Assembly (NCBI GenBank): GCA_050247255.1 | Contig: JBFWUM010000008.1 | Coordinates: forward strand, 1 to 64,000 | Length of the DNA stretch: 64,000 nt | From: JBFWUM01 sp050247255 | GTDB taxonomy: Bacteria > Acidobacteriota > Vicinamibacteria > Vicinamibacterales > UBA2999 | Reading direction: 5' to 3' | Part shown: positions 17,029-26,468 of the stretch, piece by piece | How the letters are laid out: every line of letters starts with the position of its first letter | How positions within the stretch are numbered: the stretch's first letter is position 1 | Program-made: the position numbers and the translations under genes | Notes under the pieces: model-generated | What the model was told of the DNA's origin: nothing | What the model saw: only the letters and a program-made list of their open reading frames with translations | Database searches by the model: none

Positions 17029-17613
17029 AAATCGTTCTTCGACCGGCCCACCCTCATCGTCGCCAAAGAGCTGCTCGGCAAGGTGCTCGTGCATCGGACG
17101 CCGGCGGGGGTGGCGGCCGGCATGATCGTCGAGACCGAGGCGTACATCGGGGAAGATGATCCCGCGTGTCACGCGGCGCCGGGGCCAACCCGGCGCAACG
17201 CGCCGCTGTACGGACCGCCCGGCATCGCCTACGTCTATCTCAACTACGGCATCCACTACCTGGTGAACGCGGTAACCGAAGCCGAAGGGCAACCGGCGGC
17301 GGTGTTGATTCGCGCGCTCGAGCCAGTTCGGGGGCTTGCCCTCATGCGCCGGCGCCGGGCGCCGGACGGCCGTCACATTGACGATGCGGACTTGTGCCGG
17401 GGGCCTGGCAACCTGACGCGCGCGCTCGGCATTACGCTGGCAGAGAACCAGCTCGACCTGACAGGGCTCCGCCTGTTCATCGAAGATCGCGGGCTCCCCG
17501 TGGGCCGCGTGGCGTGGGGGCCACGAATTGGGATCCGGGTTGCCATCGATCGCCCATGGCGGTGCTGGGTTGCGGACAACTGTTCCGTTTCTGGTCCTAA
17601 AAGGCGGGCGTAA
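17008..17613 (+). CDS. mpg: 3-methyladenine DNA glycosylase (AAG/MPG family)
   Basis: 201 residues, the normal length. It removes alkylated purines in base excision repair. Family landmarks are AKELLGKVLVHR, the catalytic Glu in IVETEAYIG (about 43-51), the DNA-intercalating region LNYGIHYLVNAV, and GPGNLTRALGI. The start chosen is ATG 17008, inside the right arm of the hairpin, because the protein begins seven to nine residues before FFDRPTLIVAKELLG. The frame is open back to ATG 16936 through the whole hairpin, so a longer form is formally possible. It is next to uvrA, so two repair genes may be co-transcribed unless the hairpin terminates. Confidence 0.93.
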   Translation: MTPDPLTKSFFDRPTLIVAKELLGKVLVHRTPAGVAAGMIVETEAYIGEDDPACHAAPGPTRRNAPLYGPPGIAYVYLNYGIHYLVNAVTEAEGQPAAVLIRALEPVRGLALMRRRRAPDGRHIDDADLCRGPGNLTRALGITLAENQLDLTGLRLFIEDRGLPVGRVAWGPRIGIRVAIDRPWRCWVADNCSVSGPKRRA

Positions 17614-17627
17614 AGCTTGCACCCGAA

Positions 17628-17650
17628 CAGGACCATGCGGAACGGTCCTG
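17628..17650. promoter_or_regulatory. 7-bp palindrome after mpg
   Basis: CAGGACC (17628-17634) pairs with GGTCCTG (17644-17650) around a 9-nt loop. It could be a weak terminator for mpg or an operator for the next gene. There is no T-run. Confidence 0.35.
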
Positions 17651-17724
17651 CTCCAGGCACTCCACCAGATCCTTCACTCAGTTCTCAGAGGTTCGTTCCC
17701 TCCGGCGTCGACGCGCAATCGTGG

Positions 17725-18789
17725 ATGGGCTTCGAGCAGCGGATCCAGGAGCGTCGCTACAACGCACTCCTCGAAACGATGAAGGCGGCCGTTGCCGCCG
17801 GCGATGCGGCCGGCGCGCGGGCGGCACTGGACGAGGCACGGGAGCTGCGGCCTACCGCCGCCGAGCTTGACGCCTACGACCTGCGCATCAGCGCCATCCC
17901 GCCGCCGTCTGCGGCGGCGGCCTCGCGCTATGTCGGCCACTGGCGAACGGTCAGCGCGGTGGCGCTGCTGCTGGCGGGGATCGGGCTCGTGACCGGCCTC
18001 GATTACCTGCGGTCGCAGCCGGCGGAAGCGCCCGCCGCGATCGAGACGTCGCTCCCGTCCCTCATCCCCACCGACACGATTGCCACGGACACGGTCGCCC
18101 CTGAACCGGTGGTCACGCTGCCGGTGACGCCGCGCCCCGACGATGCGATCGACGAGGAGCCGCGCGGCACGACGGGACGCGCCGACTTCGAGCGCCTCGA
18201 AGACGATGAACCGGTGACGGCCGTGCCGGCGGCCATTGCCCCGGCGCGGGTGGTGGAGGAGCGGGCGCCGCTGCCGGTCGGCGAAGTGTCGGATGACTTC
18301 GTCTACCCCAGCCGCAGCCTGGCGCCGGCGCCGATGCCGATGCCGTCAAACGTGCCCGCCGACGTGCTGCCGCCGCGATCGTCCTCAATCGTGACGCTCC
18401 CGCCGTCGCCGTCCCCGGCCGCCGCTGCTGCGGCCGCTGCCGCCGCGGCTGCGCGGCTCGAGGAGGGCCGCGTGACCGACGTGCTCAACGCGTACGCGCG
18501 CGCCTATGGCCGGCTTGACGCCGCGGCCGCCCGCGCCGTCTGGCCGACCGTCAACGAGCGGGCGCTGGCCCGGGCGTTCGCCAGCCTCGAATCGCAAAAC
18601 GTGTCGTTCGAGGACTGCAGCATCGAACTGGACGGCGCCCGCGCGAACGCCTCGTGCCGCGGCCAGGCCAGCTACGTCGGCAAGGTCGGCAGCCGCGAGC
18701 CGCGCGTGGAGCCTCGGCAGTGGCAGTTCGAGCTGCGGCAGGACGAGGGCGCCTGGAAGATCCAGAACGCCCAGGCGCTGGCGCGCTAG
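17725..18789 (+). CDS. Single-pass membrane protein with C-terminal NTF2-like domain
   Basis: About 354 residues from ATG 17725. The N-terminal part FEQRIQERRYNALLETMKAA and AALDEARELRPTAAELD looks like a TPR-type helical pair. One membrane helix follows (about 72-92, VSAVALLLAGIGLVTGLDYL), then a long Pro/Ala/Thr-rich stalk with a run of eleven alanines. The last 105 residues (VLNAYARAYGRLDAAAARAV to WKIQNAQALA) look like an NTF2/SnoaL-type fold. Similar tails occur on acidobacterial membrane protein kinases, but no kinase domain is present. The start is uncertain; ATG 17635 or TTG 17617 would add 30-36 residues. Function is unknown. Confidence 0.65.
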   Translation: MGFEQRIQERRYNALLETMKAAVAAGDAAGARAALDEARELRPTAAELDAYDLRISAIPPPSAAAASRYVGHWRTVSAVALLLAGIGLVTGLDYLRSQPAEAPAAIETSLPSLIPTDTIATDTVAPEPVVTLPVTPRPDDAIDEEPRGTTGRADFERLEDDEPVTAVPAAIAPARVVEERAPLPVGEVSDDFVYPSRSLAPAPMPMPSNVPADVLPPRSSSIVTLPPSPSPAAAAAAAAAAAARLEEGRVTDVLNAYARAYGRLDAAAARAVWPTVNERALARAFASLESQNVSFEDCSIELDGARANASCRGQASYVGKVGSREPRVEPRQWQFELRQDEGAWKIQNAQALAR

Positions 18790-18876
18790 TTGGTCGATGG
18801 TCGTTGGTCGATGGTAGCTGGTCGGGGTTCGGGATGCCGACGACCGACCACCGACGACCGACCACCGACCATCTAC
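18790..18876. repeat. GGTCGATGGTCG-type inverted array
   Basis: TGGTCGATGGTCGTTGGTCG and related words on the left are answered by CGACCGACCACCGACGACCG on the right, giving a long imperfect hairpin. It fills the space between two convergent genes and reaches the stop of the minus-strand gene. Same family as 7299-7356 and 25018-25060. Confidence 0.75.
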
Positions 18877-20051
18877 CGTGTGAACGCGTAGTCGAGCGCA
18901 ATCGTCGGCGTGATGCGCGTCGTGAGGCCGTGGTCGGTCAGCGGCATCAGGACGTGCCCGTGCAGCAGCCACGTGGCGCCCACATTCCACTTGAAGCCGG
19001 TCACCGCATAGACCGCCGTTTCGTTCTCGCCGGCCGGCACCAGCCGCCTGGTCGTGACGTTCTGGATGCGCGGATGGGGCGCGGTCACGGGGGTAATGCG
19101 CTGCAGTCCCTCGAGCCGGCGGGCCAGCAGCTCGCCGATCAGCGTGAAGCGCGGCGTCGCGGCCACCGCCAGGGCGCCGCTGTAGCTGATTTCCCGGCCC
19201 AGCCCGCCAAAGCCAAACGCCACGTTGCCGATCACGTTCGCGGCACCCGCTTCGGCGGAGGCGATCCCCATCAGGCGGAGCGCCGCCTTGCCGGTGCCGA
19301 GCAGATCCTCTTCGCGCCCGGTCGGCAACCGCACCTCGGCAGCCGCCGCAGCGGCGCCGGGGCCGTCGGGGGTGAGCCGCACCTTGGTCCGGACGGCGAT
19401 ATCACCGAGGCCCGTGGTGTGCGCCTCGCCGCGCGCCTGCAGCAGCGTGCGCCCCCGATAGGTGTTGACGCGGCTCCCGTTCACGTCGAGCCGGACGATG
19501 GGGACCGCGGCGCCGATGTCCACGCGATCGCTGACGCCGACGTTGCCGACGATTGTCGCCGTGCGCGTGGAGATTTCGAGCGCCAGCGTCTCGACGTCGA
19601 ACGGCTCGGCTTCATCGACGAACTGGTTTGCCGTCGTCACCAGCGTCCCGTCGTCGAGGCTGTTGCCGTCGAGCGAGCGGAAGTCCGCGGCCTGCAGCGC
19701 AATGCCGAACGACCCCTGGCCGCGTCCGGAGGTCAGCGCGCGCTCGACGAAGAAGGGGCCAAAGGTTTCGCTGGCGCGCTCGACCGTTCCCAGTTCCGGG
19801 TTCAGGCGGTAGACAAATCCGCTTGACGAACTACCCACCGGCACTGTGGCGACGGCCGACAGCAGCGCGCGGGTGAGCGTGTCGCGCGTCGCATCCGCGG
19901 CGGCGCGGTCGCGGTCGAAATCGTTGGTCTGCACTCCCTGGTTGGTGACCAGGAAGTCGACGATGTCCTGGACGGTGCGACTGTCGCCGTCCTGGGCCCG
20001 CGCGGCGGCTGGAATGGCGACGATCAAGAAGGCGAGAACGTAGCGAGTCAT
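18873..20051 (-). CDS. Putative outer-membrane beta-barrel protein
   Basis: 392 residues. A signal peptide (1-19, ending AAARAQ) is followed by a soluble region and then alternating amphipathic strands, with a C-terminus ITPTIALDYAFTR. Strand-like segments such as VIGNVAFGFGGLG, FTLIGELLARRLEG and VYAVTGFKWNVGATWLLHG are as expected for a barrel of the transporter/MetA-pathway type. The substrate is unknown. It is divergent from leuC by about 60 bp and convergent with the NTF2-like protein gene. It may be unrelated to leucine synthesis. Confidence 0.65.
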   Translation of the reverse strand: MTRYVLAFLIVAIPAAARAQDGDSRTVQDIVDFLVTNQGVQTNDFDRDRAAADATRDTLTRALLSAVATVPVGSSSSGFVYRLNPELGTVERASETFGPFFVERALTSGRGQGSFGIALQAADFRSLDGNSLDDGTLVTTANQFVDEAEPFDVETLALEISTRTATIVGNVGVSDRVDIGAAVPIVRLDVNGSRVNTYRGRTLLQARGEAHTTGLGDIAVRTKVRLTPDGPGAAAAAAEVRLPTGREEDLLGTGKAALRLMGIASAEAGAANVIGNVAFGFGGLGREISYSGALAVAATPRFTLIGELLARRLEGLQRITPVTAPHPRIQNVTTRRLVPAGENETAVYAVTGFKWNVGATWLLHGHVLMPLTDHGLTTRITPTIALDYAFTR

Positions 20052-20058
20052 GCGGGGC

Positions 20059-20100
20059 GGCTCTATGCAAGAGCCGACCCGGATCGGTTACGATCGATTT
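20059..20100 (+). promoter_or_regulatory. Two small hairpins with T5 before leuC
   Basis: GGCTCT-ATGCA-AGAGCC (20059-20075) is followed by a GATCG-GTTA-CGATC stem (20082-20095) and then a GATTTTT tract, 10 bp before the leuC start. The order hairpin, hairpin, T-run could attenuate the leu operon, but no leader peptide rich in Leu codons is visible. The stems are short. Confidence 0.25.
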
Positions 20101-20110
20101 TTCCAGTCAC

Positions 20111-21526
20111 ATGGGCAAAACACTCCTGCAGAAAGTGTGGGATCTCCACACGGTCCGTACGCTCCCGACCGGCCAGACTCAGCTGTTCATCGGACTCCAC
20201 CTGATCCACGAAGTGACGACCCCGCAGGCGTTCGACGCGCTGCGGGCGCGCGGGTGGACGGTGGCGCGGCCGGATCGCACCTTCGGCACGGTCGATCACA
20301 TCGTCCCGACGCGCGACCGGAAGCGGCCGTTCCTCGACATGCTGGCCGAAGACATGATCAGCGCCCTGGAGCGGAACACGCGCGACTTCGGCGTGCCGCT
20401 CTTCGGCCTCGACAACGACCGGCAGGGGATTGTCCACGTGATCGGTCCCGAGCTCGGGCTGACGCAGCCGGGGATGACCATCGCCTGCGGCGACAGCCAC
20501 ACCTCGACGCACGGGGCGTTCGGCGCCGTGGCGTTCGGCATCGGCACCTCGCAGGTGCGCGACGTGCTCGCGTCGCAGTGCCTGGCGATGGAGCCGATGA
20601 AGGTACGCCGCATCCGCGTCAACGGTCAGCTGCCGCCGGGCGTCTACGCGAAGGACGTGATCCTGGCCATCATCCAGCGGCTCGGCGTCGGCGGCGGCGT
20701 CGGCTACGCCTACGAATATGCCGGCGACACCATCGAACGGATGTCGATGGACGAGCGGATGACTATCTGCAACATGTCGATCGAAGGGGGCGCCCGCGTC
20801 GGCTACGTGAACCCCGACGAGACGACGTTCACGTACCTCGAGGGGCGGCAGTTCGCGCCGAAAGGCGAGGCGTTCGAGCGTGCCAGGGCGTGGTGGCGAT
20901 CGATCGCCTCCGACCCCGACGCGGTCTATGACGACGATGTGGAGATTCGCGCCGAGGAGCTGACACCGGTCGTGACGTGGGGCGTGAACCCCGGGCAGTC
21001 GATCGGCATCAAGGACACCGTGCCGAATGGCGCCACCTCCGGCGATCCGCAGGCGGTGGCCGATGCGCTCGCCTACATGCAGCTGCAGGGAGGCGCGCCG
21101 CTCGAAGGGCTGGCGGTGGACGTCGCCTTCATCGGCTCGTGCACCAACGGGCGCCTGTCCGATCTGCGCGAGGCGGCACGCATCGTCAAGGGACGGCACG
21201 TGGCAGCGAACGTCAAGGCGCTGGTCGTGCCGGGGTCGGTGCAGGTGGCGAAGGCGGCGGAGGCCGAAGGGCTCGATCGCGTGTTCAAGGCGGCCGGGTT
21301 CGAATGGCGCGGCGCCGGCTGCTCGATGTGCCTCGGCATGAATCCCGACAAGCTCGAAGGCGACCAGGTCTGCGTCTCCTCGTCCAACCGCAATTTCAAG
21401 GGACGCCAGGGCAGTCCGACCGGCCGGACGCTGCTGATGTCGCCGGCGATGGTGGCGGCAGCCGCACTCACGGGGAAGGTCACCGACGTGCGCGAGTTGC
21501 TGGTTGAACCGGTGGGGGCCAGGTAA
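20111..21526 (+). CDS. leuC: 3-isopropylmalate dehydratase large subunit
   Basis: 471 residues, full length. With LeuD it isomerises 2- to 3-isopropylmalate in leucine synthesis, using a [4Fe-4S] cluster. The ligand cysteines are visible in GSCTNGR and in CSMCLGMNPD (two Cys). Other family segments are MGKTLLQKVWDLHTV, FIGLHLIHEVTTPQAFDALR, GDSHTSTHGAFGAVAFGIG and SSSNRNFKGRQG. The stop TAA shares one base with the ATG of leuD. Confidence 0.97.
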   Translation: MGKTLLQKVWDLHTVRTLPTGQTQLFIGLHLIHEVTTPQAFDALRARGWTVARPDRTFGTVDHIVPTRDRKRPFLDMLAEDMISALERNTRDFGVPLFGLDNDRQGIVHVIGPELGLTQPGMTIACGDSHTSTHGAFGAVAFGIGTSQVRDVLASQCLAMEPMKVRRIRVNGQLPPGVYAKDVILAIIQRLGVGGGVGYAYEYAGDTIERMSMDERMTICNMSIEGGARVGYVNPDETTFTYLEGRQFAPKGEAFERARAWWRSIASDPDAVYDDDVEIRAEELTPVVTWGVNPGQSIGIKDTVPNGATSGDPQAVADALAYMQLQGGAPLEGLAVDVAFIGSCTNGRLSDLREAARIVKGRHVAANVKALVVPGSVQVAKAAEAEGLDRVFKAAGFEWRGAGCSMCLGMNPDKLEGDQVCVSSSNRNFKGRQGSPTGRTLLMSPAMVAAAALTGKVTDVRELLVEPVGAR

Positions 21527-22137
21527 TGGCGGACGCACTGCGCATCACACAGGTCGAGGGGCGCGCCATCCCGGTGCGCGGCAACGACATCGACACCGAT
21601 CGCATCATGCCGGCGCGGTTCCTGCGCTCGGTGACGTTCGAGGGGCTCGAGAAGCACGTCTTCGTCGACGATCGCGCGGAGGCGACGCGGCAGGGGACGC
21701 CGCACGCCTTCGATCAGTCGCAGTACGCCGGCGCGTCGGTCCTCGTCGTCAACCACAACTTCGGCTGCGGGTCGTCGCGCGAGCACGCGCCGCAGGGGCT
21801 GCACCGCTGGGGCATTCGCGCCATCGTCGGCGAATCGTTCTCTGAAATCTTCTTCGGCAACTCGGTGATGCTCGGGCTGCCATGCGTCACGGCTCCGCAT
21901 GCCGATATCGAGCGGCTGATGGCGGCCATCGAGGCGAATCCTGAAACGCATGTGCAGGTCGACCTGGTGGCTGGAACGTGCCAGGCGGGCAGCGTGACGT
22001 TCAGCGTCTCGATCCCGGCCAACGTCCGCGACGCGCTCGCCACCGGCGCGTGGGACACCACCGGGCTGCTGCTCGAACGCTCCGGCGAGGTCGACGCGAC
22101 GGCCGGCCGCCTGCCTTACGTGAACAACTTCGTGTAA
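21526..22137 (+). CDS. leuD: 3-isopropylmalate dehydratase small subunit
   Basis: 203 residues. Small subunit of isopropylmalate isomerase, partner of LeuC encoded directly upstream (TAATG overlap). The swivelling-domain signatures are GNDIDTDRIMPARFL, FGCGSSREHAPQGL and FFGNSVMLGLPCV. It completes the substrate site for leucine synthesis in the cytoplasm. Confidence 0.97.
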   Translation: MADALRITQVEGRAIPVRGNDIDTDRIMPARFLRSVTFEGLEKHVFVDDRAEATRQGTPHAFDQSQYAGASVLVVNHNFGCGSSREHAPQGLHRWGIRAIVGESFSEIFFGNSVMLGLPCVTAPHADIERLMAAIEANPETHVQVDLVAGTCQAGSVTFSVSIPANVRDALATGAWDTTGLLLERSGEVDATAGRLPYVNNFV

Positions 22138-22170
22138 GAAGACCGTCGGCGCCGCGACTACCTTCTCCAG

Positions 22171-22339
22171 ATGCCGGACATCGGGGAGCGGCGCTCGGCG
22201 GATGACCTCTACCAGGAGGCGGCCGCCAGCTTCAGCGCGGCACTGACGCGGCTGGCCGCCGCCTACGAACCGGATCCATCGCATCAAGCAGCTTGTGGTT
22301 GCGCAATTCCAGCGGAAGGGAGCAGGGCATGACGCCTGA
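22171..22339 (+). pseudogene. Internally deleted ECF-type sigma factor gene
   Basis: From ATG 22171 the frame reads MPDIGERRSADDLYQEAAAS and ends near RLAAAYEPD, the usual N-terminus of an acidobacterial ECF sigma factor. About one helix in, the sigma sequence stops. In the +1 frame the next bases read RIHRIKQLVVAQFQRKG and end at TGA 22337-22339, which looks like the C-terminus of the same type of protein. The middle (sigma-2, linker and most of sigma-4) is missing. Both ends meet at CCGGATCCATCG, where CGGATCC could fit either original frame, so a short-homology deletion of about 400 bp is the simplest explanation. The family call is from memory of such proteins and is the weaker part. Confidence 0.55.
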
Positions 22340-22634
22340 GCAGCCCGACGAGGCCGTGCAGCGCCTGTGGCGCGCGCAGAAGACCGACGGAGGAGAGATG
22401 TCGATGCAGCACATACGGGAACGCGCGGCGGCATTCCAGCGGCGGTGGCGGGTGGCCAACCTGATCGAGTACGGCGCGGCGGCCTGGGTCGTCGGCGCGT
22501 CGATCTGGATGGCCTCGCGGGCCGAGCGGCCGGTAGTTGCCGTCGGGATGTCGCTCATCGCCGCCGGCGCAGTCTTTGTCGCCGCCTTCATGCACCGGTA
22601 TGGATGGACGGGCCGCTCGCGCCAGGCATCCTGA
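22329..22634 (+). CDS. Small membrane protein next to the sigma remnant
   Basis: 101 residues. An N-terminal soluble helix (DEAVQRLWRAQKTDGGEMSM) is followed by two membrane helices (about 50-66 and 68-86). The ATG overlaps the sigma remnant. Genes of this kind often follow such ECF sigma genes in Acidobacteriota and may act as anti-sigma or membrane partners; that is inference. The next small gene overlaps its 3' end by 31 bp. Confidence 0.6.
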   Translation: MTPEQPDEAVQRLWRAQKTDGGEMSMQHIRERAAAFQRRWRVANLIEYGAAAWVVGASIWMASRAERPVVAVGMSLIAAGAVFVAAFMHRYGWTGRSRQAS

Positions 22635-22774
22635 CCCTGCTGGCGGCGCGGGTGCGCGAGACACCGCTGGAGGCGATGGCCACGCTGATCGGCGCGCTGG
22701 CGATGTCGGCCGGCATCATCTGGCTGAACGCCCGCGCCGCGAATCGCATCCAGCGCGAGCTCGACGCGCTCTAG
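22604..22774 (+). CDS. 56-residue single-pass membrane protein
   Basis: From ATG 22604 the protein begins MDGPLAPGILTLLAARVRET and has one hydrophobic helix (about 26-42, LIGALAMSAGIIWLNA), then a basic tail ending IQRELDAL. It overlaps the upstream membrane gene and would complete a three-gene unit with the sigma remnant. Its TAG stop (22772-22774) overlaps the TAG stop of the convergent LysR gene at the palindrome CTAG. Confidence 0.5.
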   Translation: MDGPLAPGILTLLAARVRETPLEAMATLIGALAMSAGIIWLNARAANRIQRELDAL

Positions 22775-23652
22775 CTCTTTTTCTTCTCGACTGTCTCGAG
22801 GAACGCCGCCGAGGCGTGTGAGCGCTCGCCGCCGCGGCGGAAGACGAGGCGGACCTGGCGGCGCAGGCGGATTTCCGGCATGGCCAACGCCACCAGCTCG
22901 CCGCGCTGGATCTCGGCCTCGGCGCAGCGGCGGGGGAGCAGGGCGACGCCCATCTGCATGCTGACCGCGCGCTTGATGCCCTCGAGGCTCGGCAGCGACA
23001 CCAGGATGTTGGCCGGAATGTGGTGCTGCTCGAACGTCCGCAGCACGCGGTCGCGGACGTGCGACGGGTCGTTGTGGGCGATCAGGGTCTGCCGGGCACA
23101 TTCGGCCAGCGTGACTTCCTTGAGCCCGGCGAGCTCGTGCGACGGGTGCACGAGCATGACGAGCTCGTCGTGCCCGAGCGTGATCGATCCGAGCCGCGGC
23201 TCGGCCGGCTGGAACGTGAGCACGCCAAAGTCGAGGCTGCCCTGGGCGACCTCGGCGCCGATCTGGCGCGCGGGGATGCGGCGGACGTCGACGTGGACCA
23301 GCGGATGGGTTTCACGGAACTGCGCAATCAGCGGCAGGACCACGTGGACCGACGCTTCGTTGGCGCCAATGAGGACGCGCCCGCGCCGCAGGTCGCGCAG
23401 GTCCTTGACGGCGGTCTCCGCCTCTTCCGACAACCGCAGCAGGCGCTCGGCGTAGTCCCGCAGCAGGCGGCCGGCATCGGTCAGCGTGGCGTCCTTGGTC
23501 GCCCGGTCGAAGAGCCGCTCGCCGACACTTTCCTCCAGGCGGCGCACGGCCTGGCTGACCGCAGGCTGCGTCCGGTGCAGCTTCATGGCCGCACGCGAAA
23601 AGCTACGCTCGGCGGCAACCTTAAGGAAAACGCGGAGTTCGGACAGTTCCAT
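22771..23652 (-). CDS. LysR-family transcriptional regulator
   Basis: 293 residues from ATG 23652, chosen because MELSELRVFLKVAAERSFSR is the canonical LysR start; an upstream in-frame ATG adds 11 residues. The winged HTH (1-60) has the classical RAAMKLHRTQPAVSQAVRRL helix. Residues 90-293 are the substrate-binding domain. It is divergent from leuA across 129 bp of AT-rich sequence, so it is likely to control leuA and itself. LysR regulators of leu genes usually respond to 2-isopropylmalate or leucine; the ligand here is unknown. Confidence 0.92.
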   Translation of the reverse strand: MELSELRVFLKVAAERSFSRAAMKLHRTQPAVSQAVRRLEESVGERLFDRATKDATLTDAGRLLRDYAERLLRLSEEAETAVKDLRDLRRGRVLIGANEASVHVVLPLIAQFRETHPLVHVDVRRIPARQIGAEVAQGSLDFGVLTFQPAEPRLGSITLGHDELVMLVHPSHELAGLKEVTLAECARQTLIAHNDPSHVRDRVLRTFEQHHIPANILVSLPSLEGIKRAVSMQMGVALLPRRCAEAEIQRGELVALAMPEIRLRRQVRLVFRRGGERSHASAAFLETVEKKKS

Positions 23653-23726
23653 GTTCAGGGCGGAACTGAAGTTCCGCAGCTGCAAAGACTATTAAGAATT
23701 GTAATCCAAGTAGAATAATTATCAGT

Positions 23727-23756
23727 TTGACAGTGATTGCGGCCATCCCGTCTACT
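23727..23756 (+). promoter_or_regulatory. Sigma-70-like promoter of leuA in the LysR-leuA intergenic region
   Basis: A perfect TTGACA (23727-23732) lies 18 bp before TCTACT (23751-23756). An unusually AT-rich block with ATAATTAT (23715-23722) sits just upstream, where a LysR-type protein would bind. The leuA ribosome site AGGAG and ATG follow at 23766 and 23782. Confidence 0.5.
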
Positions 23757-23781
23757 AATTGAGGCAGGAGAGCCCCAACTC

Positions 23782-25005
<1,224 letters not shown>

Positions 25006-25017
25006 GGCCCGGACGGC

Positions 25018-25060
25018 AGGGGCCGGTGGTCGTTCGTCGGTGGTCGACAGTCGGGGACCA
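25018..25060. repeat. GGTCGTTCGTCGGTGGTCG-type repeat after leuA
   Basis: GGCCGGTGGTCGTTCGTCGG and GTGGTCGACAGTCGGGG continue the word set seen at 7299 and 18790, but only one arm is well developed. It begins about 12 bp after the leuA stop. Confidence 0.5.
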
Positions 25061-25105
25061 GGGGTAGAAGGGGGTCAACCGGACGGTATAAGGTATAGGC
25101 AGCGC

Positions 25106-25122
25106 GTAGGACAAACTCCTAC
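25106..25122. promoter_or_regulatory. Perfect 17-bp operator-like palindrome
   Basis: GTAGGA-CAAAC-TCCTAC is a perfect inverted repeat. It lies 5 bp before the likely TTG start of the zinc-ribbon-like membrane protein and just after an AT-rich GGTATAAGGTATAG block that could be a -10 region. An imperfect copy overlaps the GAF kinase start at 5415. Confidence 0.5.
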
Positions 25123-25126
25123 CCGG

Positions 25127-25573
25127 TTGCGAACCTTGACCTTACTGTTCGTCGCTCTTGCCATCGGCGCCGCCGCGGCCCTGTGGGCGGCACTGCATCA
25201 GCACGCGCGCGCCGCGCGCAGCGAAAACGAAGTCGCCGCGCTCCACCAGCAGCTCGAAATGACCACCCTCGAGCTGCAGAAAGCCACCACCGAGCTCAAG
25301 AGCCTGTCCGGGCTGCTCCCCATGTGCGCCTGGTGCAAGAAGATCCGCGACGATGCGGGGTACTGGCAGCAGCTCGAGGGTTACCTGCAGAGCCACACCG
25401 ACGTCGAGTTCAGCCACTCGATGTGCCCCGACTGCACGCAGAAGATCCAGGCTGATCATGCCGGATGCGAAGTGGCGGATCTAGCTGCTACTCGCAGCGT
25501 CTTCACTGATCACGTACCACCGAGACACCGAGACACCGAGAAATCCTTGTACGTATCCCTTGTGCGTACCTAG
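25127..25573 (+). CDS. Membrane-anchored coiled-coil protein with CxxC-CxxC domain
   Basis: 148 residues from TTG 25127. A signal anchor (about 3-22, LTLLFVALAIGAAAALWAAL) is followed by a coiled coil (about 28-62) and a domain LLPMCAWCKKIRDDAGYWQQ that ends FSHSMCPDCTQKI. The two CxxC pairs and the KKIRDD-GYW signature match a domain usually found at the C-terminus of PAS/GAF sensors and receivers; it probably binds a metal. Here it stands alone on a membrane anchor. The last 30 or so residues (after IQADHAG) run into a palindromic repeat and look appended. The TAG stop overlaps the stop of the convergent mscS gene. Confidence 0.65.
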   Translation: MRTLTLLFVALAIGAAAALWAALHQHARAARSENEVAALHQQLEMTTLELQKATTELKSLSGLLPMCAWCKKIRDDAGYWQQLEGYLQSHTDVEFSHSMCPDCTQKIQADHAGCEVADLAATRSVFTDHVPPRHRDTEKSLYVSLVRT

Positions 25574-25603
25574 TCTTGTCTCGGTGCCTCGGTGTCTCGG
25601 TGG
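25518..25603. repeat. CCGAGACA tandem inverted repeat spanning two gene ends
   Basis: CCACCGAGACACCGAGACAC (25518 on) is answered by TGCCTCGGTGTCTCGGTGG (to 25603) around a 34-nt centre. The arms are made of direct CCGAGACA units, so it is both a tandem and an inverted repeat. It codes for the C-terminal tails of both convergent proteins, and the two stop codons share CTAG at 25570-25573 in its centre. Confidence 0.85.
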
Positions 25604-26468
25604 TCCGTCTCGGGGGCTGCCGTGCCCTTGATGTGGGTGACCGTCTCCGGGACCGCAAACCTGATCCCGCGATCCGCGAACGTCCTCGCGACCCGGCGGC
25701 GTAGCTCGCGCCCGACGTACCACTGCTTCAGCGGGACGGTCTTGATCCGCGCCTTGATGACCAGCGTTCCGCGGTCGTAGGCGTCGACACCCATCACGTC
25801 GACCGGCTCGAGGACGTGCGGCTGGTAGTCGCGGTCCTGCATCAGCGCATTGGCGGTGTCCTGGATCGCCGCAATCACCGGCTCGGGGTCCTCGTCGAAG
25901 CCGATGTTCACCGTGAAGACGTAGAACGAGAAGTCCTTCGTCAGGTTGGTGAGCGTCTTCACCTCGCCGTTGGGAAACACGTGGACGGCGCCCTGCTCGT
26001 CGCGCAGCACGATCGTCCGCAGGTTCACTTCCTCGACCAGTCCGCCCTGCCCGTTGATCGAGGCCACGTCGCCGACGCGGATCTGGTCCTCGAGGATGAG
26101 GAAGAAGCCGGAGATGAAGTCGCGCACCAGCGTCTGCGCGCCGAAGCCGACGGCCAGGCCGACGATGCCGGCGCCGGTGAGGACCGGCGTGATGTCGATG
26201 CCGATCTCGCGGAGGATCATCAACCCGGCAATCGCCGCCGCGGCGATCGTCAGCGTGTGCCGCAGCAGCCGGCCGAGCGTGTGCACGCGCTTGGTGCGCT
26301 CGATGACGTCCAGGCCGGTGCCCTGGCTCATCTCGCGCTCGAAGCGGTGCGTGCCGCTGACGCCGAGCCGCACCAGTACATAGGCGGCGATGGCGATGAT
26401 CGCGATGCGCAGCCCCGTGCCGGGCAGCAGCTGCTGCAGGCGGAGCGACAGGTCGGCGAGGTACTGCA

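Noticed and set aside
20052..20110. T-box or leucine leader-peptide attenuator upstream of leuC
   Set aside because: No T-box sequence and no Leu-rich short frame are present in the 59 bp; only two short stems remain, listed as a weak feature.
25006..25060. Truncation of leuA by the adjacent repeat
   Set aside because: The tail ESGYGHGV looks like a natural C-terminus and no remnant of the regulatory domain is readable after the stop in any frame, so a truncation event is not supported.
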